Assembly (NCBI RefSeq): GCF_004341085.1
Contig: NZ_SLXW01000007.1
Coordinates: 1 to 64,000 of the forward strand
Direction: 5' to 3'
Origin: Sphingomonas sp. PP-CE-1G-424
GTDB lineage: Bacteria; Pseudomonadota; Alphaproteobacteria; Sphingomonadales; Sphingomonadaceae
Length of the DNA: 64,000 nucleotides
Shown here: positions 1 to 8,449 of the stretch, piece after piece
How positions within the stretch are numbered: the first letter of the stretch is position 1
Layout of the letters: each line of letters starts with the position of its first letter
The notes under the pieces: generated by a model
Databases searched by the model: none
The model's input: only the letters and a program-made list of their open reading frames with translations
What the model was told of the DNA's origin: nothing
Translations under genes and position numbers: made by a program

Positions 1-65
1 ATCGGCCAGAGGCGGGTCCCCGAACCACCCGACAGGATAACGGGGACGATCTTACGTACGGTCAT
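1..65 (-). CDS. manC: Mannose-1-phosphate guanylyltransferase, N-terminus only (cut by window edge)
   Basis: Only the first 21 codons lie in the window. The start at 65 is preceded by a GGAGG ribosome binding site six bases upstream. Residues 12-21 read SGGSGTRLWP, the nucleotide-binding signature that opens ManC/XanB-type GDP-mannose pyrophosphorylases. The enzyme makes GDP-mannose from GTP and mannose-1-phosphate, the precursor needed by the gmd, rmd and fcl products encoded further along. The rest of the gene, including any C-terminal isomerase domain, is outside the window, so a single-domain form cannot be distinguished from a bifunctional one. A related sugar-1-phosphate nucleotidyltransferase remains possible, but the LWP ending favours ManC. 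Confidence 0.8.
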   Translation of the reverse strand, partial: MTVRKIVPVILSGGSGTRLWP

Positions 66-193
66 GAATCCTCCAGATTGCGCCGAGCTATAACGGCGAG
101 TCCGTGCCTGCCAATCGTATAATCGGTCAATTCGCTGCACGGTCTTCAGGGGTCTGGTATCTGGTCGCGTCACGCCGATCGGGTACCGGCCGC

Positions 194-223
194 ACTATCC
201 GACATGTCGACATGTCGGATAGT
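194..223. repeat. 30-bp perfect palindrome just after kpsS
   Basis: Positions 194-223 are their own reverse complement over all 30 bases (half site ACTATCCGACATGTC). It begins five bases beyond the kpsS stop codon. As RNA it would fold into a 13-bp stem with a 4-nt loop. No T-run follows on the minus strand, so it is not a textbook intrinsic terminator; an RNA 3'-end stabilising hairpin or a protein-binding operator are alternatives. Confidence 0.6.
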
Positions 224-227
224 CGGG

Positions 228-1574
228 TTACGAGATTGTGGTAGTCTGCCCCGTGGTCGACACCGCGGCCAAGCCCGTCATGTCCGCAATTCCGTGCCGC
301 GGACTGGCCGCTTCCAGCCGGGCGATCACGCCTTCCGTTACGCGTGCGAGCGCTTCTTCTGAGAAGAAACCGCCGGGGATGAGGCACTGGTCGATGAGCA
401 CGCGGCGGAACGCGGCAAACGTCTCCGCGTCGGGCTTGCCGGGATCGCGCCAGAACTCGTCGAGCGATCCCTGGAAGGTGATCCCGTCCATGTCGTAGAC
501 CGCATGGCCGAGCGCGATCACCGGGACGCCCTGCATCAGCGCCAGCGTCCCGCTGGTGCTGTTGATCGTCACCATGCCTTTCGCCTTGCACGCGATCGGC
601 ACCATGTCGCCGCTTTCGAGATAGTCGACACGGTCGGTAATACCGTGGAGGGCCGCGAGCGACGCGGTTTCCTCACGCCAGTCGCGGACGCCGTTATCGA
701 GCGGGTGCTCCTTGATGACCAGTCGCAGCGGGGCAGGGGCATTCTCGGCAAAGGAATGCATCACCATCCGCAATGCGTCGGCGATGCCGGCAAAGCTCGA
801 ATGCAGCCGGATCTGGGCATCGGAATCGAGCTGCAACGGAAACAGCACATAGGGATCGCCGCGGGTCTCGATTTCCGCGACCAGCGCGGCCGCCCGCACC
901 GCAGCCTGCTTGCGGCCGCGCAACCGGCGTACCCAGCCCATCGCCTCGACCAGCGGATGCCACGGCCGGTGATTGGCCCAATGCGGGTAATACCAGCGGC
1001 TGAAAACGTCGGCGACGTTGTACGCGACCGCCTCGAGCGCGCGTCGCCGAAACGACGATGCGACCTGGCGATGCTCGGGGATCGGCGGAAGCGTTGCGGC
1101 CTGGGCGCGGTACCAGGCCGGATCGCGTGGCAAGCTCGAATGGCCGTTCACGCCGCCCAGTTCGAGCGTCACCCAGTCCGGCCGGATATAACCTTCCTCG
1201 AACACATGGACGGGGATGTGGAGGGTGCGGCACACCTGGGTCGCGCCGAGGTGCATCGCCCGGCAATCACCGAACAGCATGACATCGGTGATCTGGTGCT
1301 CCTCGATCAGCCGCGCCAGCGCGTCGGGCCAGTCGGCGAGCGAACCGCGATAGTCGATGCCGTTGGGCAGCCGCCAGAACAGCCGGTCGCCACCGTTGAA
1401 ATTGACTTTATAGACCCCGTAGCCCTGCTGGCGCAGCGCCTTGCCGACCCGGCCGAAGAGCGGCCCCATCAGCCCTTGTAGAAGCAGGACGTTGCGTCGC
1501 GCCGGGGGTTGTATCGAACTCGGTGCCGCTATTTTGGGTGTAATGTCGGGCACATCGGCAAAGGAAGAAAGCAT
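228..1574 (-). CDS. kpsS: KpsS-type capsule beta-Kdo transferase
   Basis: The 448-residue protein matches the KpsS/LipB family. These cytoplasmic enzymes add the first beta-Kdo to a (lyso)phosphatidylglycerol acceptor and so start the linker on which ABC-exported capsules are built. Visible family signatures are the opening VLLLQGLMGPLF segment near residue 30, FNGGD near 57, FEEGYIRPDW near 130 and KEHP near 290. I chose the ATG at 1574 because AAAGG lies eight bases upstream; an ATG at 1589 would add five residues. The gene sits between manC and a divergent LTA-synthase-like gene, apart from its usual partner kpsC at 5-6.7 kb. The 30-bp palindrome follows its stop. The family call is firm. 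Confidence 0.9.
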   Translation of the reverse strand: MLSSFADVPDITPKIAAPSSIQPPARRNVLLLQGLMGPLFGRVGKALRQQGYGVYKVNFNGGDRLFWRLPNGIDYRGSLADWPDALARLIEEHQITDVMLFGDCRAMHLGATQVCRTLHIPVHVFEEGYIRPDWVTLELGGVNGHSSLPRDPAWYRAQAATLPPIPEHRQVASSFRRRALEAVAYNVADVFSRWYYPHWANHRPWHPLVEAMGWVRRLRGRKQAAVRAAALVAEIETRGDPYVLFPLQLDSDAQIRLHSSFAGIADALRMVMHSFAENAPAPLRLVIKEHPLDNGVRDWREETASLAALHGITDRVDYLESGDMVPIACKAKGMVTINSTSGTLALMQGVPVIALGHAVYDMDGITFQGSLDEFWRDPGKPDAETFAAFRRVLIDQCLIPGGFFSEEALARVTEGVIARLEAASPRHGIADMTGLAAVSTTGQTTTIS

Positions 1575-1698
1575 GCGGCAGCCTTTCATACATATCCGAT
1601 GCAGGCGATAGACACATAATGCGGTGCATCATGGCGCGTGTCCGTCGGCATCCGGGCCGTTGACCCGGCAGCTAGATAGGTTGACGCACGGAGGCAAG

Positions 1699-3336
1699 AT
1701 GACCGGCGGTGACAGCCTCACGGCCTCCCGCTATACGCCCGCCGCTACCAGTCCGTCGTCGCTTGCCTTCGCGCGTCGATATCATGACCCTCCTTCGAGT
1801 CCGACACCGCGGCAGACTGTGACGATCGGTTTTATATCCTTCCTGCTGATGCTGAGCGTCTCGCTGGCGCTCGATGCGGCGGTGCGACCGCGGCACCGCG
1901 ATCGGGGCAGCACGCTGCGCAGTGCGCCGGGATTGATCCTGCACTGTCTGACGATGACCGCGCTGTTCGGCCTGATCCTGGCGCTTTCGGGAAGCGCGCC
2001 GGTTGCCGCCAGCCTGATCGTCGCGCTCATGGCGGTGTTCGTGACCGCATCGAACGCCAAGCACGCGATGCTGGGCGAGCCGTTGCTGTTCTCCGACCTG
2101 GCGCTGCTCTCCGCGCTGGTCCGACATCCCGGTTTCTATTTCACCGCGCTGTCGACGCCGCAGAAGTCGGGGCTGGCGATCGGTGCGCTCGGCCTGCTCC
2201 TCGCGCTGGTCTGGCTGTTCGTGCCGCATCTGACGCCGCATCTCGTGGGGTCGGGGGTGCTGCTGCTGGCGGGAGGGACCCTGGCGGCGCTGCTCCGCGG
2301 CAAGGCCTTTGCCGGCCTCGCGCGGATACCCGACATCGACGCCGATCTCGCACGCCACGGCCTGATCGCGACGCTGCTGCTGTATTGGCAGCGCTGGCGC
2401 GAAACCCCCGATCCCCCCTTATGCCCGACCGAATTTTCCGATGGATCGCTACCCGCAACCGATCCAGCAGCCGAATGTGCCCAGCCGGATCTCGTGATCG
2501 TCATCCAGTGCGAATCCTTTGCCGATCCGGTCGACCTGACGAACGATCCCCGACACGCTTTGCCCGGACTGGCGCGGGCGCGCGCGACGGCGTCGCAATG
2601 GGGCAACCTCGGCGTCAGCGGGTTCGGCGCCTATACGATGCGGACCGAATTCGGCGTGTTGTTCGGGCGTAGCGAGGCGGCGCTGGGCTTCCGTCGCTAC
2701 GATCCCTTTCTGACCGCGCAGCGCGAAGGCTCCTACGCGCTGTCTGCCCGGCTTGGCGCATCTGGTTATGGCTGTCTGTTCGTGCACCCGCACGACCTGC
2801 GCTTCTACGGGCGCGACCAGATGATGCCGGCGATCGGTTTCGACCGCCTGATCGGGGAGGAGCATTTCCCGCCGGCAGAACCCGGCACCGGCCGCTACGT
2901 CGCCGACCGGACGCTCGGGGCGTCGCTCCGCAAACTGATCGACGACGCTGCGGAACCGACGTTCCTCTATGCGGTAACGATGGAAAATCACGGTCCGTGG
3001 ATGAAGGACCGGGTGACCGGGTCGCCCGGCGGGCTCGACGCCTATCTTCACCATGTCCGCAACAGCGACACGATGCTGACCGAACTGATCGACGACCTCG
3101 CCGACACCAGCCGCTCCGCGCTGCTGGTCTTCTTCGGCGATCACCGCCCGAGCATTCCCGGCGTCGCCGAACCGGGGCCGGTCCGCCACACCCCCTATGT
3201 GATGCTGCGGTTCGTCGACGGAAAGCCGATTCCGGCACCAGTCACCGGCGCCGATGGCCGCATCGATCTCACCCCCGACCAGCTGCATCATGCCATCCTG
3301 CGCGCCGTCCGCGGCGCCTCCGTCACTTCGGCCTGA
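1699..3336 (+). CDS. LTA-synthase/sulfatase-fold membrane phosphotransferase
   Basis: The 545-residue protein has an N-terminal block of several membrane segments (roughly residues 40-220) followed by a periplasmic sulfatase/alkaline-phosphatase-fold domain. Landmarks are QCESFADP near residue 270, a candidate nucleophile Thr in GAYTMRTEFGVLFG near 314, and FFGDHRP near 478, which supplies the metal-binding Asp-His pair. This is the layout of LTA synthase and OpgB-like phosphoglycerol or phosphoethanolamine transferases. I chose the ATG at 1699 because GGAGG lies four bases upstream; an upstream ATG at 1624 would add an unlikely 25-residue extension. Its place beside kpsS suggests it decorates the capsule or another envelope glycan with a phospho-alcohol. 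The donor and acceptor cannot be read from sequence. Confidence 0.8.
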   Translation: MTGGDSLTASRYTPAATSPSSLAFARRYHDPPSSPTPRQTVTIGFISFLLMLSVSLALDAAVRPRHRDRGSTLRSAPGLILHCLTMTALFGLILALSGSAPVAASLIVALMAVFVTASNAKHAMLGEPLLFSDLALLSALVRHPGFYFTALSTPQKSGLAIGALGLLLALVWLFVPHLTPHLVGSGVLLLAGGTLAALLRGKAFAGLARIPDIDADLARHGLIATLLLYWQRWRETPDPPLCPTEFSDGSLPATDPAAECAQPDLVIVIQCESFADPVDLTNDPRHALPGLARARATASQWGNLGVSGFGAYTMRTEFGVLFGRSEAALGFRRYDPFLTAQREGSYALSARLGASGYGCLFVHPHDLRFYGRDQMMPAIGFDRLIGEEHFPPAEPGTGRYVADRTLGASLRKLIDDAAEPTFLYAVTMENHGPWMKDRVTGSPGGLDAYLHHVRNSDTMLTELIDDLADTSRSALLVFFGDHRPSIPGVAEPGPVRHTPYVMLRFVDGKPIPAPVTGADGRIDLTPDQLHHAILRAVRGASVTSA

Positions 3337-4081
3337 GGCTCCGCAACAACCGATCGCGCAGGCCCGCGGGCAGCAGGCGATCGATCAGCCGCAACGCGGC
3401 GAACGGCCAGGGCAGGACGAGATGCGCGTCGCCGCGTGCGCTCGCCGCCACGATCCGCGCGGCGACGTCGGCGGGTTGCATCAGGAGGCGCTGCGGTGCT
3501 GCGACCTGACGCCCTTCGGGCCGGTCGATCGGGCCGGGCGAGACGAGCATCACGTTGACGCCATGAGAGGCCGCGCCGATCCGCAGTGCCTGCGCGAAGC
3601 GGGCGAGGCCTGCCTTCGATCCGGCATAGGCCGCGGCGAACGGGAGCGCATGAAACGCCGCGGCCGATCCGATCAGGATGATATGGCCGTGGCCACGCGC
3701 TGCCATCCTGTCGGCCAGCGCCGCGGCCATCGCGCTCGGCGTGACGAAGTTGACCAGGCCCAGCCTGACCATCCGGGCCGGGTCTTCGCCCCGTTCGTGG
3801 CGACCCTGGATATCGCCGAGCCCGGCCGCGAGCACGGCTATGTCGATGCCCCCCGCAGACTCCTCCGCGTCGATCGCGGCGAGCGCCGCTGCGGGATCGA
3901 CGAGATCGAGCAATCGGAGAGTTACCATCGCACCGGCGTCACGGCACTGATCCGCGACCTGCTCGAGCCGTTCGTGGTCGCGTCCCCACAACACGAGCAG
4001 GACATCCGGACCGGCATAATGTCGCGCGATCGCGGCGCCCAACCCGCGCGAGGCACCGGTGATGAGAATTCGCTGTCGCAC
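3323..4081 (-). CDS. Short-chain dehydrogenase/reductase
   Basis: This 252-residue protein is a classical SDR oxidoreductase. The NAD(P)-binding motif is GASRGLG at residues 9-15. The catalytic Ser is near 139 in ILIGSAAAF, and the Tyr152-x-x-x-Lys156 pair lies in YAGSK. The last 14 bases overlap the end of the convergent LTA-synthase-like gene. Position in the capsule locus hints at a role in making or reducing a sugar or lipid precursor, but the substrate is unknown and it could act in ordinary lipid metabolism. KpsI-like or ketoreductase roles are equally possible. Confidence 0.8.
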   Translation of the reverse strand: MRQRILITGASRGLGAAIARHYAGPDVLLVLWGRDHERLEQVADQCRDAGAMVTLRLLDLVDPAAALAAIDAEESAGGIDIAVLAAGLGDIQGRHERGEDPARMVRLGLVNFVTPSAMAAALADRMAARGHGHIILIGSAAAFHALPFAAAYAGSKAGLARFAQALRIGAASHGVNVMLVSPGPIDRPEGRQVAAPQRLLMQPADVAARIVAASARGDAHLVLPWPFAALRLIDRLLPAGLRDRLLRSLRPK

Positions 4082-4256
4082 GTCTATCCTGAATGGCGCT
4101 TATCTGAAGGAGCTGTCGGGTGTGTCGTCTACACCATAATTTGGCCCAAACCCGACGCGGTCTGTCGACAAATGCCGTTTCTCGGTAAGCTCAGGATAAT
4201 CTATTGCTCCTAGTGTCACTTGACAGGGGTACCCCGCCTCTGTCCATAGCGGCGGT

Positions 4257-4931
4257 ATGAGTATGCGTAGACAAGAGCCAAGGCCGAACCACGGCGGAGG
4301 CGCCGAGTATCCGCAACGCCTTCGGCTGTTTCGCAGCGATCTGCTCGAACGCCTGACCGTGATATCGCCCCGCGCGTTCGTCGCGACCTGGTCCATGATC
4401 CTCGTGCTGGTCACATGGGCGGGCTGGGGAACCGTGGCGCCGCTGACCTGGGTCGGACTGGTGATGACGGGTCTGCTGATCTGGTCGCTGTTCGAATATT
4501 GCATGCACCGCTTTCTGTTCCATCTGGAATTGCAGTCGGACCTGGGCCGCTGGCTCGGCTATGTGATACACGGCAATCATCATTCCGATCCGAACGATCC
4601 CTATCGCAGCCTGATGCCCCCGATCGTCAGCGTGACCTGGTCGGGTGCGATCTGGATCGGCCTGGCGTCGGCGTTCGGCCCTGCGGGCACGGTGATCTTC
4701 CTGGGGTTCGCGATCGGCTACGTCGCCTATGATAGCATCCATTACGCCTGCCATCAGCTACCGGCGCGCGGTCCGCTGATGCGCGCGTTGCGCCGCCATC
4801 ACCTTCGCCATCATTTCGGTCGTCGCGACGGCAATTACGCGATCACGACGATCTTCTGGGATCGCCTGTTCGGCTCGCATATCTCCGCCAAGGCGGCAGC
4901 GACTGCGCCGGAGACCCCCGTACACTCCTGA
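4257..4931 (+). CDS. Fatty acid hydroxylase superfamily membrane enzyme
   Basis: The 224-residue membrane protein carries the full di-iron histidine set of the fatty acid hydroxylase/sterol desaturase superfamily: HRFLFH at 84-89, HGNHH at 105-109, HYACH at 162-166 and HHLRHH at 181-186. Hydrophobic segments lie near residues 42-80 and 122-165. The closest functional match in general knowledge is fatty acid 2-hydroxylase, which adds an alpha-OH to fatty acids. Sphingomonads are known for 2-hydroxymyristate in their glycosphingolipids, so this may be that enzyme; its place between capsule-linker genes could also mean it acts on the capsule lipid anchor. The start at 4257 lacks a strong ribosome binding site; the second ATG (codon 3) is equivalent. 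Confidence 0.82.
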   Translation: MSMRRQEPRPNHGGGAEYPQRLRLFRSDLLERLTVISPRAFVATWSMILVLVTWAGWGTVAPLTWVGLVMTGLLIWSLFEYCMHRFLFHLELQSDLGRWLGYVIHGNHHSDPNDPYRSLMPPIVSVTWSGAIWIGLASAFGPAGTVIFLGFAIGYVAYDSIHYACHQLPARGPLMRALRRHHLRHHFGRRDGNYAITTIFWDRLFGSHISAKAAATAPETPVHS

Positions 4932-5021
4932 TCAAGGGTCCGATTGCGGGCCTGACCGAGACATGGTGCAGTGGCGATCGGTTCGACGCGCCCCCCGTCT
5001 CGGGCCCGCCTCAGTCCCGCT

Positions 5022-6713
5022 TCAGCGACGCCCCTTCATCAGGCGACCTTGGATCTGCCGCAGGCGCGTGACCCAGCCAAGCCGGTTGACGGCATCGCCC
5101 GCAACCATCCGCGCGAACAGCGTCTCGGGTTCGCAGGGCAGGCCGCTGACCGGATCCAGATACCGCGGATAGAGGATCAGCACGCCGGCGACGAGTTCGT
5201 CGAGCGTGAGCACGCGTCCCCTGCGATCGGAGATCGGCATCAGATCCCGCGTCAGTCCCCAGCCGGCATAGAACGGCATGCCGTGGCAGGTGACGTCGCA
5301 CCCGCGCAACAGCGCCTCGAAACCGGTCAGCGAGGTCAGGACATGGACCGCATCGACGCGTTCCAGCAATGCGGCCATGCCGCCTCCGCGGACAATCCGG
5401 TCCGCAACGCCCAACGCGTCCGCATCGGGCACCGCGCCCTTGCGATGCCCGGCGTCGACATCGGGGTGCGGCCGGAACCAGAGTTCGGCCTCGGGCTCGA
5501 GCGCACGCGCACGGCGCAGCAGTTCGAGGTTGCTGGCGAGGCCTCCGCCACCCAGCTTGACCGACATATCGTCCTCGACCTGCCCGGGTACCAGCACGAG
5601 ACGACGCCCGGGTTGGCGGGCCGGAAACACGTGCGGGGCGTTGCCGCCATATTTGCTGATCCCGCCCGCCAGGATGGCCGCGCGGAGATGCGCCGCGCGC
5701 GCCAGCAATGCCGGGGGGAAGTGCGTCTCCGCGAGCAACATCTCGAGATCGCTCGCGCGGCTCGGATCATAATGGATCCCGCGCCAGTCGACGGTGATCG
5801 AGGAGGGCGGCACCATGTCGCTGCCCAGCCCGACCGACCGGACGAAACCATCCTCGACCCGCACCAGCGGGACGCCCGCGGCCGCGGCATCGCGGACCAT
5901 CGCCGGCGAGATCCGCGACGGCCACACCGCGACCGCACCACCGTGCCGCCTGGCATGCGCGATGGCGCGGCGTTCGGACGAAAAGAAGCGCAACCGGCGA
6001 TCGGGCGACCAGAGGAAGCGCGCGATCTCGCGGCGCTTCCACCAGGCGATCCCGCAGGCCGCAACAATCCCGCGATTGCCGTCGCCTATCCGCCGCCAGA
6101 AGCCGAGATGCGCGATCGTCGCATCGATCCCGGTGTCCAGACCCGTCGCCGGATCGCGGTAGCGCGTGTCGAACAGCGCGGTGGCGATCCGCTGGCGGCG
6201 CGCCTCCAGGGCCGTATCCGGCGCCCCATAGGCCCCGTCGGACAGTATCCGCACGCGACATCCGGCGATGTCGGCCAACGCCACCCATTCGTCGTCGCCA
6301 TGCGCGACCAGTTGCACGTCGTCGTCGAGCAGCGACCAGGGATCGACCTCCCCGAAGATCATCACCCCACGCGGATGCGGCGCGCGCAATGCCGGGTCGC
6401 GTGCGCGATCGGCCGGCAGCAGCCAGACGACCGCGTCCTGCTCGGCATCGGTCATGCCCGCACGAAGGTCTGCGACCTCGGACGCTGACCGTGCGCGGAC
6501 GATCGTGCGGGCATCCGACGCAGCGGCGGGTCTCGCCCAGAAGGGGCCACCGACCCTGACCTCCCGGATAGCCGCGAAGATCCGCGCGATGTCGGCGTGC
6601 TCGACCGCCGGCGCGATCGCACCCGCGGTCGCAGGTATCGGGCCCGAATACGTCACGGCCGCGCCGGGAAAGGGCGGCGCGCGGAGCAGAGGGTCGGTCT
6701 TCGCGTCCCTCAC
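5022..6713 (-). CDS. kpsC: KpsC-type capsule Kdo transferase with one intact module
   Basis: KpsC extends the poly-beta-Kdo linker of ABC-exported capsules. The family normally has two similar glycosyltransferase modules and about 675 residues. Here the protein is 563 residues if it starts at the GTG that overlaps the stop of the upstream PhyH-like gene (GTGA). Residues 204-563 form a complete module with LGFWRR near 203, VEDGFVRSVGLG at 286-297, SKYGG, VPGQVEDD, RPHPD and GFEALLRG...PFYAGWGLT. Residues 1-203 look like the worn-down C-terminal half of a first module, ending in YRDPATG, without the EDGF motif. An open frame in this phase runs further upstream, but it is antisense-like low-complexity sequence inside the PhyH gene. 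It is the last gene of the kpsF-kdsB run. Confidence 0.85.
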   Translation of the reverse strand: MRDAKTDPLLRAPPFPGAAVTYSGPIPATAGAIAPAVEHADIARIFAAIREVRVGGPFWARPAAASDARTIVRARSASEVADLRAGMTDAEQDAVVWLLPADRARDPALRAPHPRGVMIFGEVDPWSLLDDDVQLVAHGDDEWVALADIAGCRVRILSDGAYGAPDTALEARRQRIATALFDTRYRDPATGLDTGIDATIAHLGFWRRIGDGNRGIVAACGIAWWKRREIARFLWSPDRRLRFFSSERRAIAHARRHGGAVAVWPSRISPAMVRDAAAAGVPLVRVEDGFVRSVGLGSDMVPPSSITVDWRGIHYDPSRASDLEMLLAETHFPPALLARAAHLRAAILAGGISKYGGNAPHVFPARQPGRRLVLVPGQVEDDMSVKLGGGGLASNLELLRRARALEPEAELWFRPHPDVDAGHRKGAVPDADALGVADRIVRGGGMAALLERVDAVHVLTSLTGFEALLRGCDVTCHGMPFYAGWGLTRDLMPISDRRGRVLTLDELVAGVLILYPRYLDPVSGLPCEPETLFARMVAGDAVNRLGWVTRLRQIQGRLMKGRR

Positions 6714-7753
6714 GGCACCGTCCCGTCCGGATGCGCAGGCGCAGCCGCGGTCTTCAGCCCGGCGTCGCTCCAGGGCTGACCCAGCAGCCCGCGCAACCGG
6801 TCGCGGATCGACCAGGCCAGCGGCGCACGACGCTCGGCGATCCCGGGCAGGCTGAACGGATCGAGCCCGGTCCAGGGCAGGAAGGGATTGCGCCGGCCAT
6901 AGGTCCAGATCTCGATCCGCACCGATGGTCGGACCGACGCGCCCCGCGCGTGAAACCCCGACGTATCTGCGACGACCAGGGTATTGGCGGGTACGGCGAA
7001 TGCCTGCGGTTCGGGCAGATCGAGCGCCGGCAGTTCTTCCGGCGCGATCCGTAACGATCCGCGCGCCGACAACCGATCGAGACCCGACCGCGCGCGAACG
7101 CTGCGATCGCGTTCCCAGGCCAGTCGCTGCGGCGTCATCCGGTGCGACCCGGGAACATAGACCAACGGGCCTTCGTCCACGGCGACATCGGTCAGGAACA
7201 GCCACGCCTTGACCGTCGCGTGGAAGGTGTCGGCGTGTAGCGCGGTCTGCGGGTCGGGCGCGGCATCGCTCACATGGCTGAGGATGGTTTGGATATAGCC
7301 GACCGGTTCGCTGTCGAAGCTGCCGACATAGCGCATCAGCCCACGCCACCGGGCACTGCCGACCAACGCCGCGACTGCCGGCATCGCCGCCAGCGCGGCG
7401 GGATCGAGCGCGATCCGGCGGGTGATCGTATCGCCCTGCAGCATCTCGCGCGCCGGGGCGACATGCGCCAGCACCTGCCGCTTGAGGTCGGCGAACACAT
7501 CGGCCGGCAGAAAGTCCCGCGTGAGAACGAAGCCGTCGCGGTCGAACGCGGCGCGATCCTCGGCCGAGACGAGATGTGCGAGCCGCTTGCGGCGGACCGC
7601 GGCCATCATCCCCGCCAGACGCACGCGCGCGACGTGCAGGCCCCAGCGGTTGAGCAGCGGAGACCCGATGATCGGATTGTCGCTGAAGGCCTTGGCGCCG
7701 GTCGGCAATTGCGCGATCCACCAGGGCAATAAGAGGTAACGGGCCGGTTTCAT
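6710..7753 (-). CDS. Phytanoyl-CoA dioxygenase (PhyH) family protein
   Basis: The 347-residue protein is a PhyH-type Fe(II)/2-oxoglutarate oxygenase. The iron ligands are visible as His173-x-Asp175 in HADTFH and a distal His near 268 in GFHARG; GSHRMT near 203 is also typical. I chose the ATG at 7753, which has a purine-rich GGAGAGAGGG stretch about six bases upstream; an ATG at 7792 would add 13 residues. It is coupled to kpsC by a 4-base GTGA overlap and follows the phosphatase gene by about 70 bases, so it is part of the Kdo-linker operon. It may hydroxylate a sugar, the linker or its lipid. The substrate is not predictable. Confidence 0.8.
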   Translation of the reverse strand: MKPARYLLLPWWIAQLPTGAKAFSDNPIIGSPLLNRWGLHVARVRLAGMMAAVRRKRLAHLVSAEDRAAFDRDGFVLTRDFLPADVFADLKRQVLAHVAPAREMLQGDTITRRIALDPAALAAMPAVAALVGSARWRGLMRYVGSFDSEPVGYIQTILSHVSDAAPDPQTALHADTFHATVKAWLFLTDVAVDEGPLVYVPGSHRMTPQRLAWERDRSVRARSGLDRLSARGSLRIAPEELPALDLPEPQAFAVPANTLVVADTSGFHARGASVRPSVRIEIWTYGRRNPFLPWTGLDPFSLPGIAERRAPLAWSIRDRLRGLLGQPWSDAGLKTAAAPAHPDGTVP

Positions 7754-7822
7754 CGCCACCCTCTCTCCGAGGAGATCGACGGACGCAAGCATGCTGGTCG
7801 AGCAGGATCGATCATAGGCGGT

Positions 7823-8449
7823 TTACGGGCGCCGATCCCAGGCGACGCACTGCAAACCGGCATCGCTGCTCTGGATGATCCCGAACGCGCCGGTCCGCAA
7901 TTTCAAGCTGGGGAGCGCACGTGCCTGCGTCATCAGTACAGCGTCGGCGAGCAACGCGAACCGCGCGGCGCCGTTGCTCGTGACGAGCAAGGTCGTGCTT
8001 CCCACCTGTTCCGCAAACGCCTGTTCCGCAAACAGGGCACGCCACCCCGCCAGCCGCGCTGCGGCATCGACGACCCACCCGGGGGGCGCGACGCCGTGCG
8101 TTTCCCATGCGGCCAGCGCGTCGCTGCCGATCCGCGCGATCACCTCGCTCTCGATCCGATCCTCGTCCGGCCCGTGATCGATCTCGGCGAGCAGCGGCGC
8201 GGGGATGACGGTCGGCGCATCGTCGAACGCGCCGCGGATCGCCTCCGCGGTCTCGCGCGTCCGCAGGAGCGGTGAACAGAGGATGGTGTCGAAGCGATAC
8301 CCCTGTTCGGCGAAATAGCCTCCCAGCCGACGCGCCTGCTCGTGACCGCTGGCGACGAGCGGCAGGTCGGTTCTCGCGCCGATCCGGCGCGGGGCTTCGT
8401 GGTCGGCAAAGGTATTGCCGTGGCGGACGATGACGAACGTTCGGGTCAC
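7823..8449 (-). CDS. Histidine phosphatase family protein
   Basis: The 208-residue protein has the phosphoglycerate-mutase-like signature RHGNT at residues 9-13, with the phosphohistidine His10. SPLLRTRETAE near 60 and a second catalytic region near LLVTSNGAARF complete the fold. It begins with a GTG that overlaps the kdsB stop (GTGA), so the two are translationally coupled. A dedicated Kdo-8-phosphate phosphatase (KdsC, HAD fold) is not present in the window; this enzyme may fill a phosphatase role in the same operon, or act on another phosphorylated intermediate. That is an inference from position only. Confidence 0.78.
   Translation of the reverse strand: MTRTFVIVRHGNTFADHEAPRRIGARTDLPLVASGHEQARRLGGYFAEQGYRFDTILCSPLLRTRETAEAIRGAFDDAPTVIPAPLLAEIDHGPDEDRIESEVIARIGSDALAAWETHGVAPPGWVVDAAARLAGWRALFAEQAFAEQVGSTTLLVTSNGAARFALLADAVLMTQARALPSLKLRTGAFGIIQSSDAGLQCVAWDRRP

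Noticed and set aside
504..1481. 325-codon plus-strand open frame
   Set aside because: It lies entirely antisense to kpsS and has the composition of a GC-rich shadow frame.
6714..7721. Upstream extension of the kpsC frame to give an 899-residue protein
   Set aside because: The extra 336 codons overlap the PhyH gene and translate to Arg/Ala-rich sequence without family features; the GTG at 6713 fits the GTGA junction.
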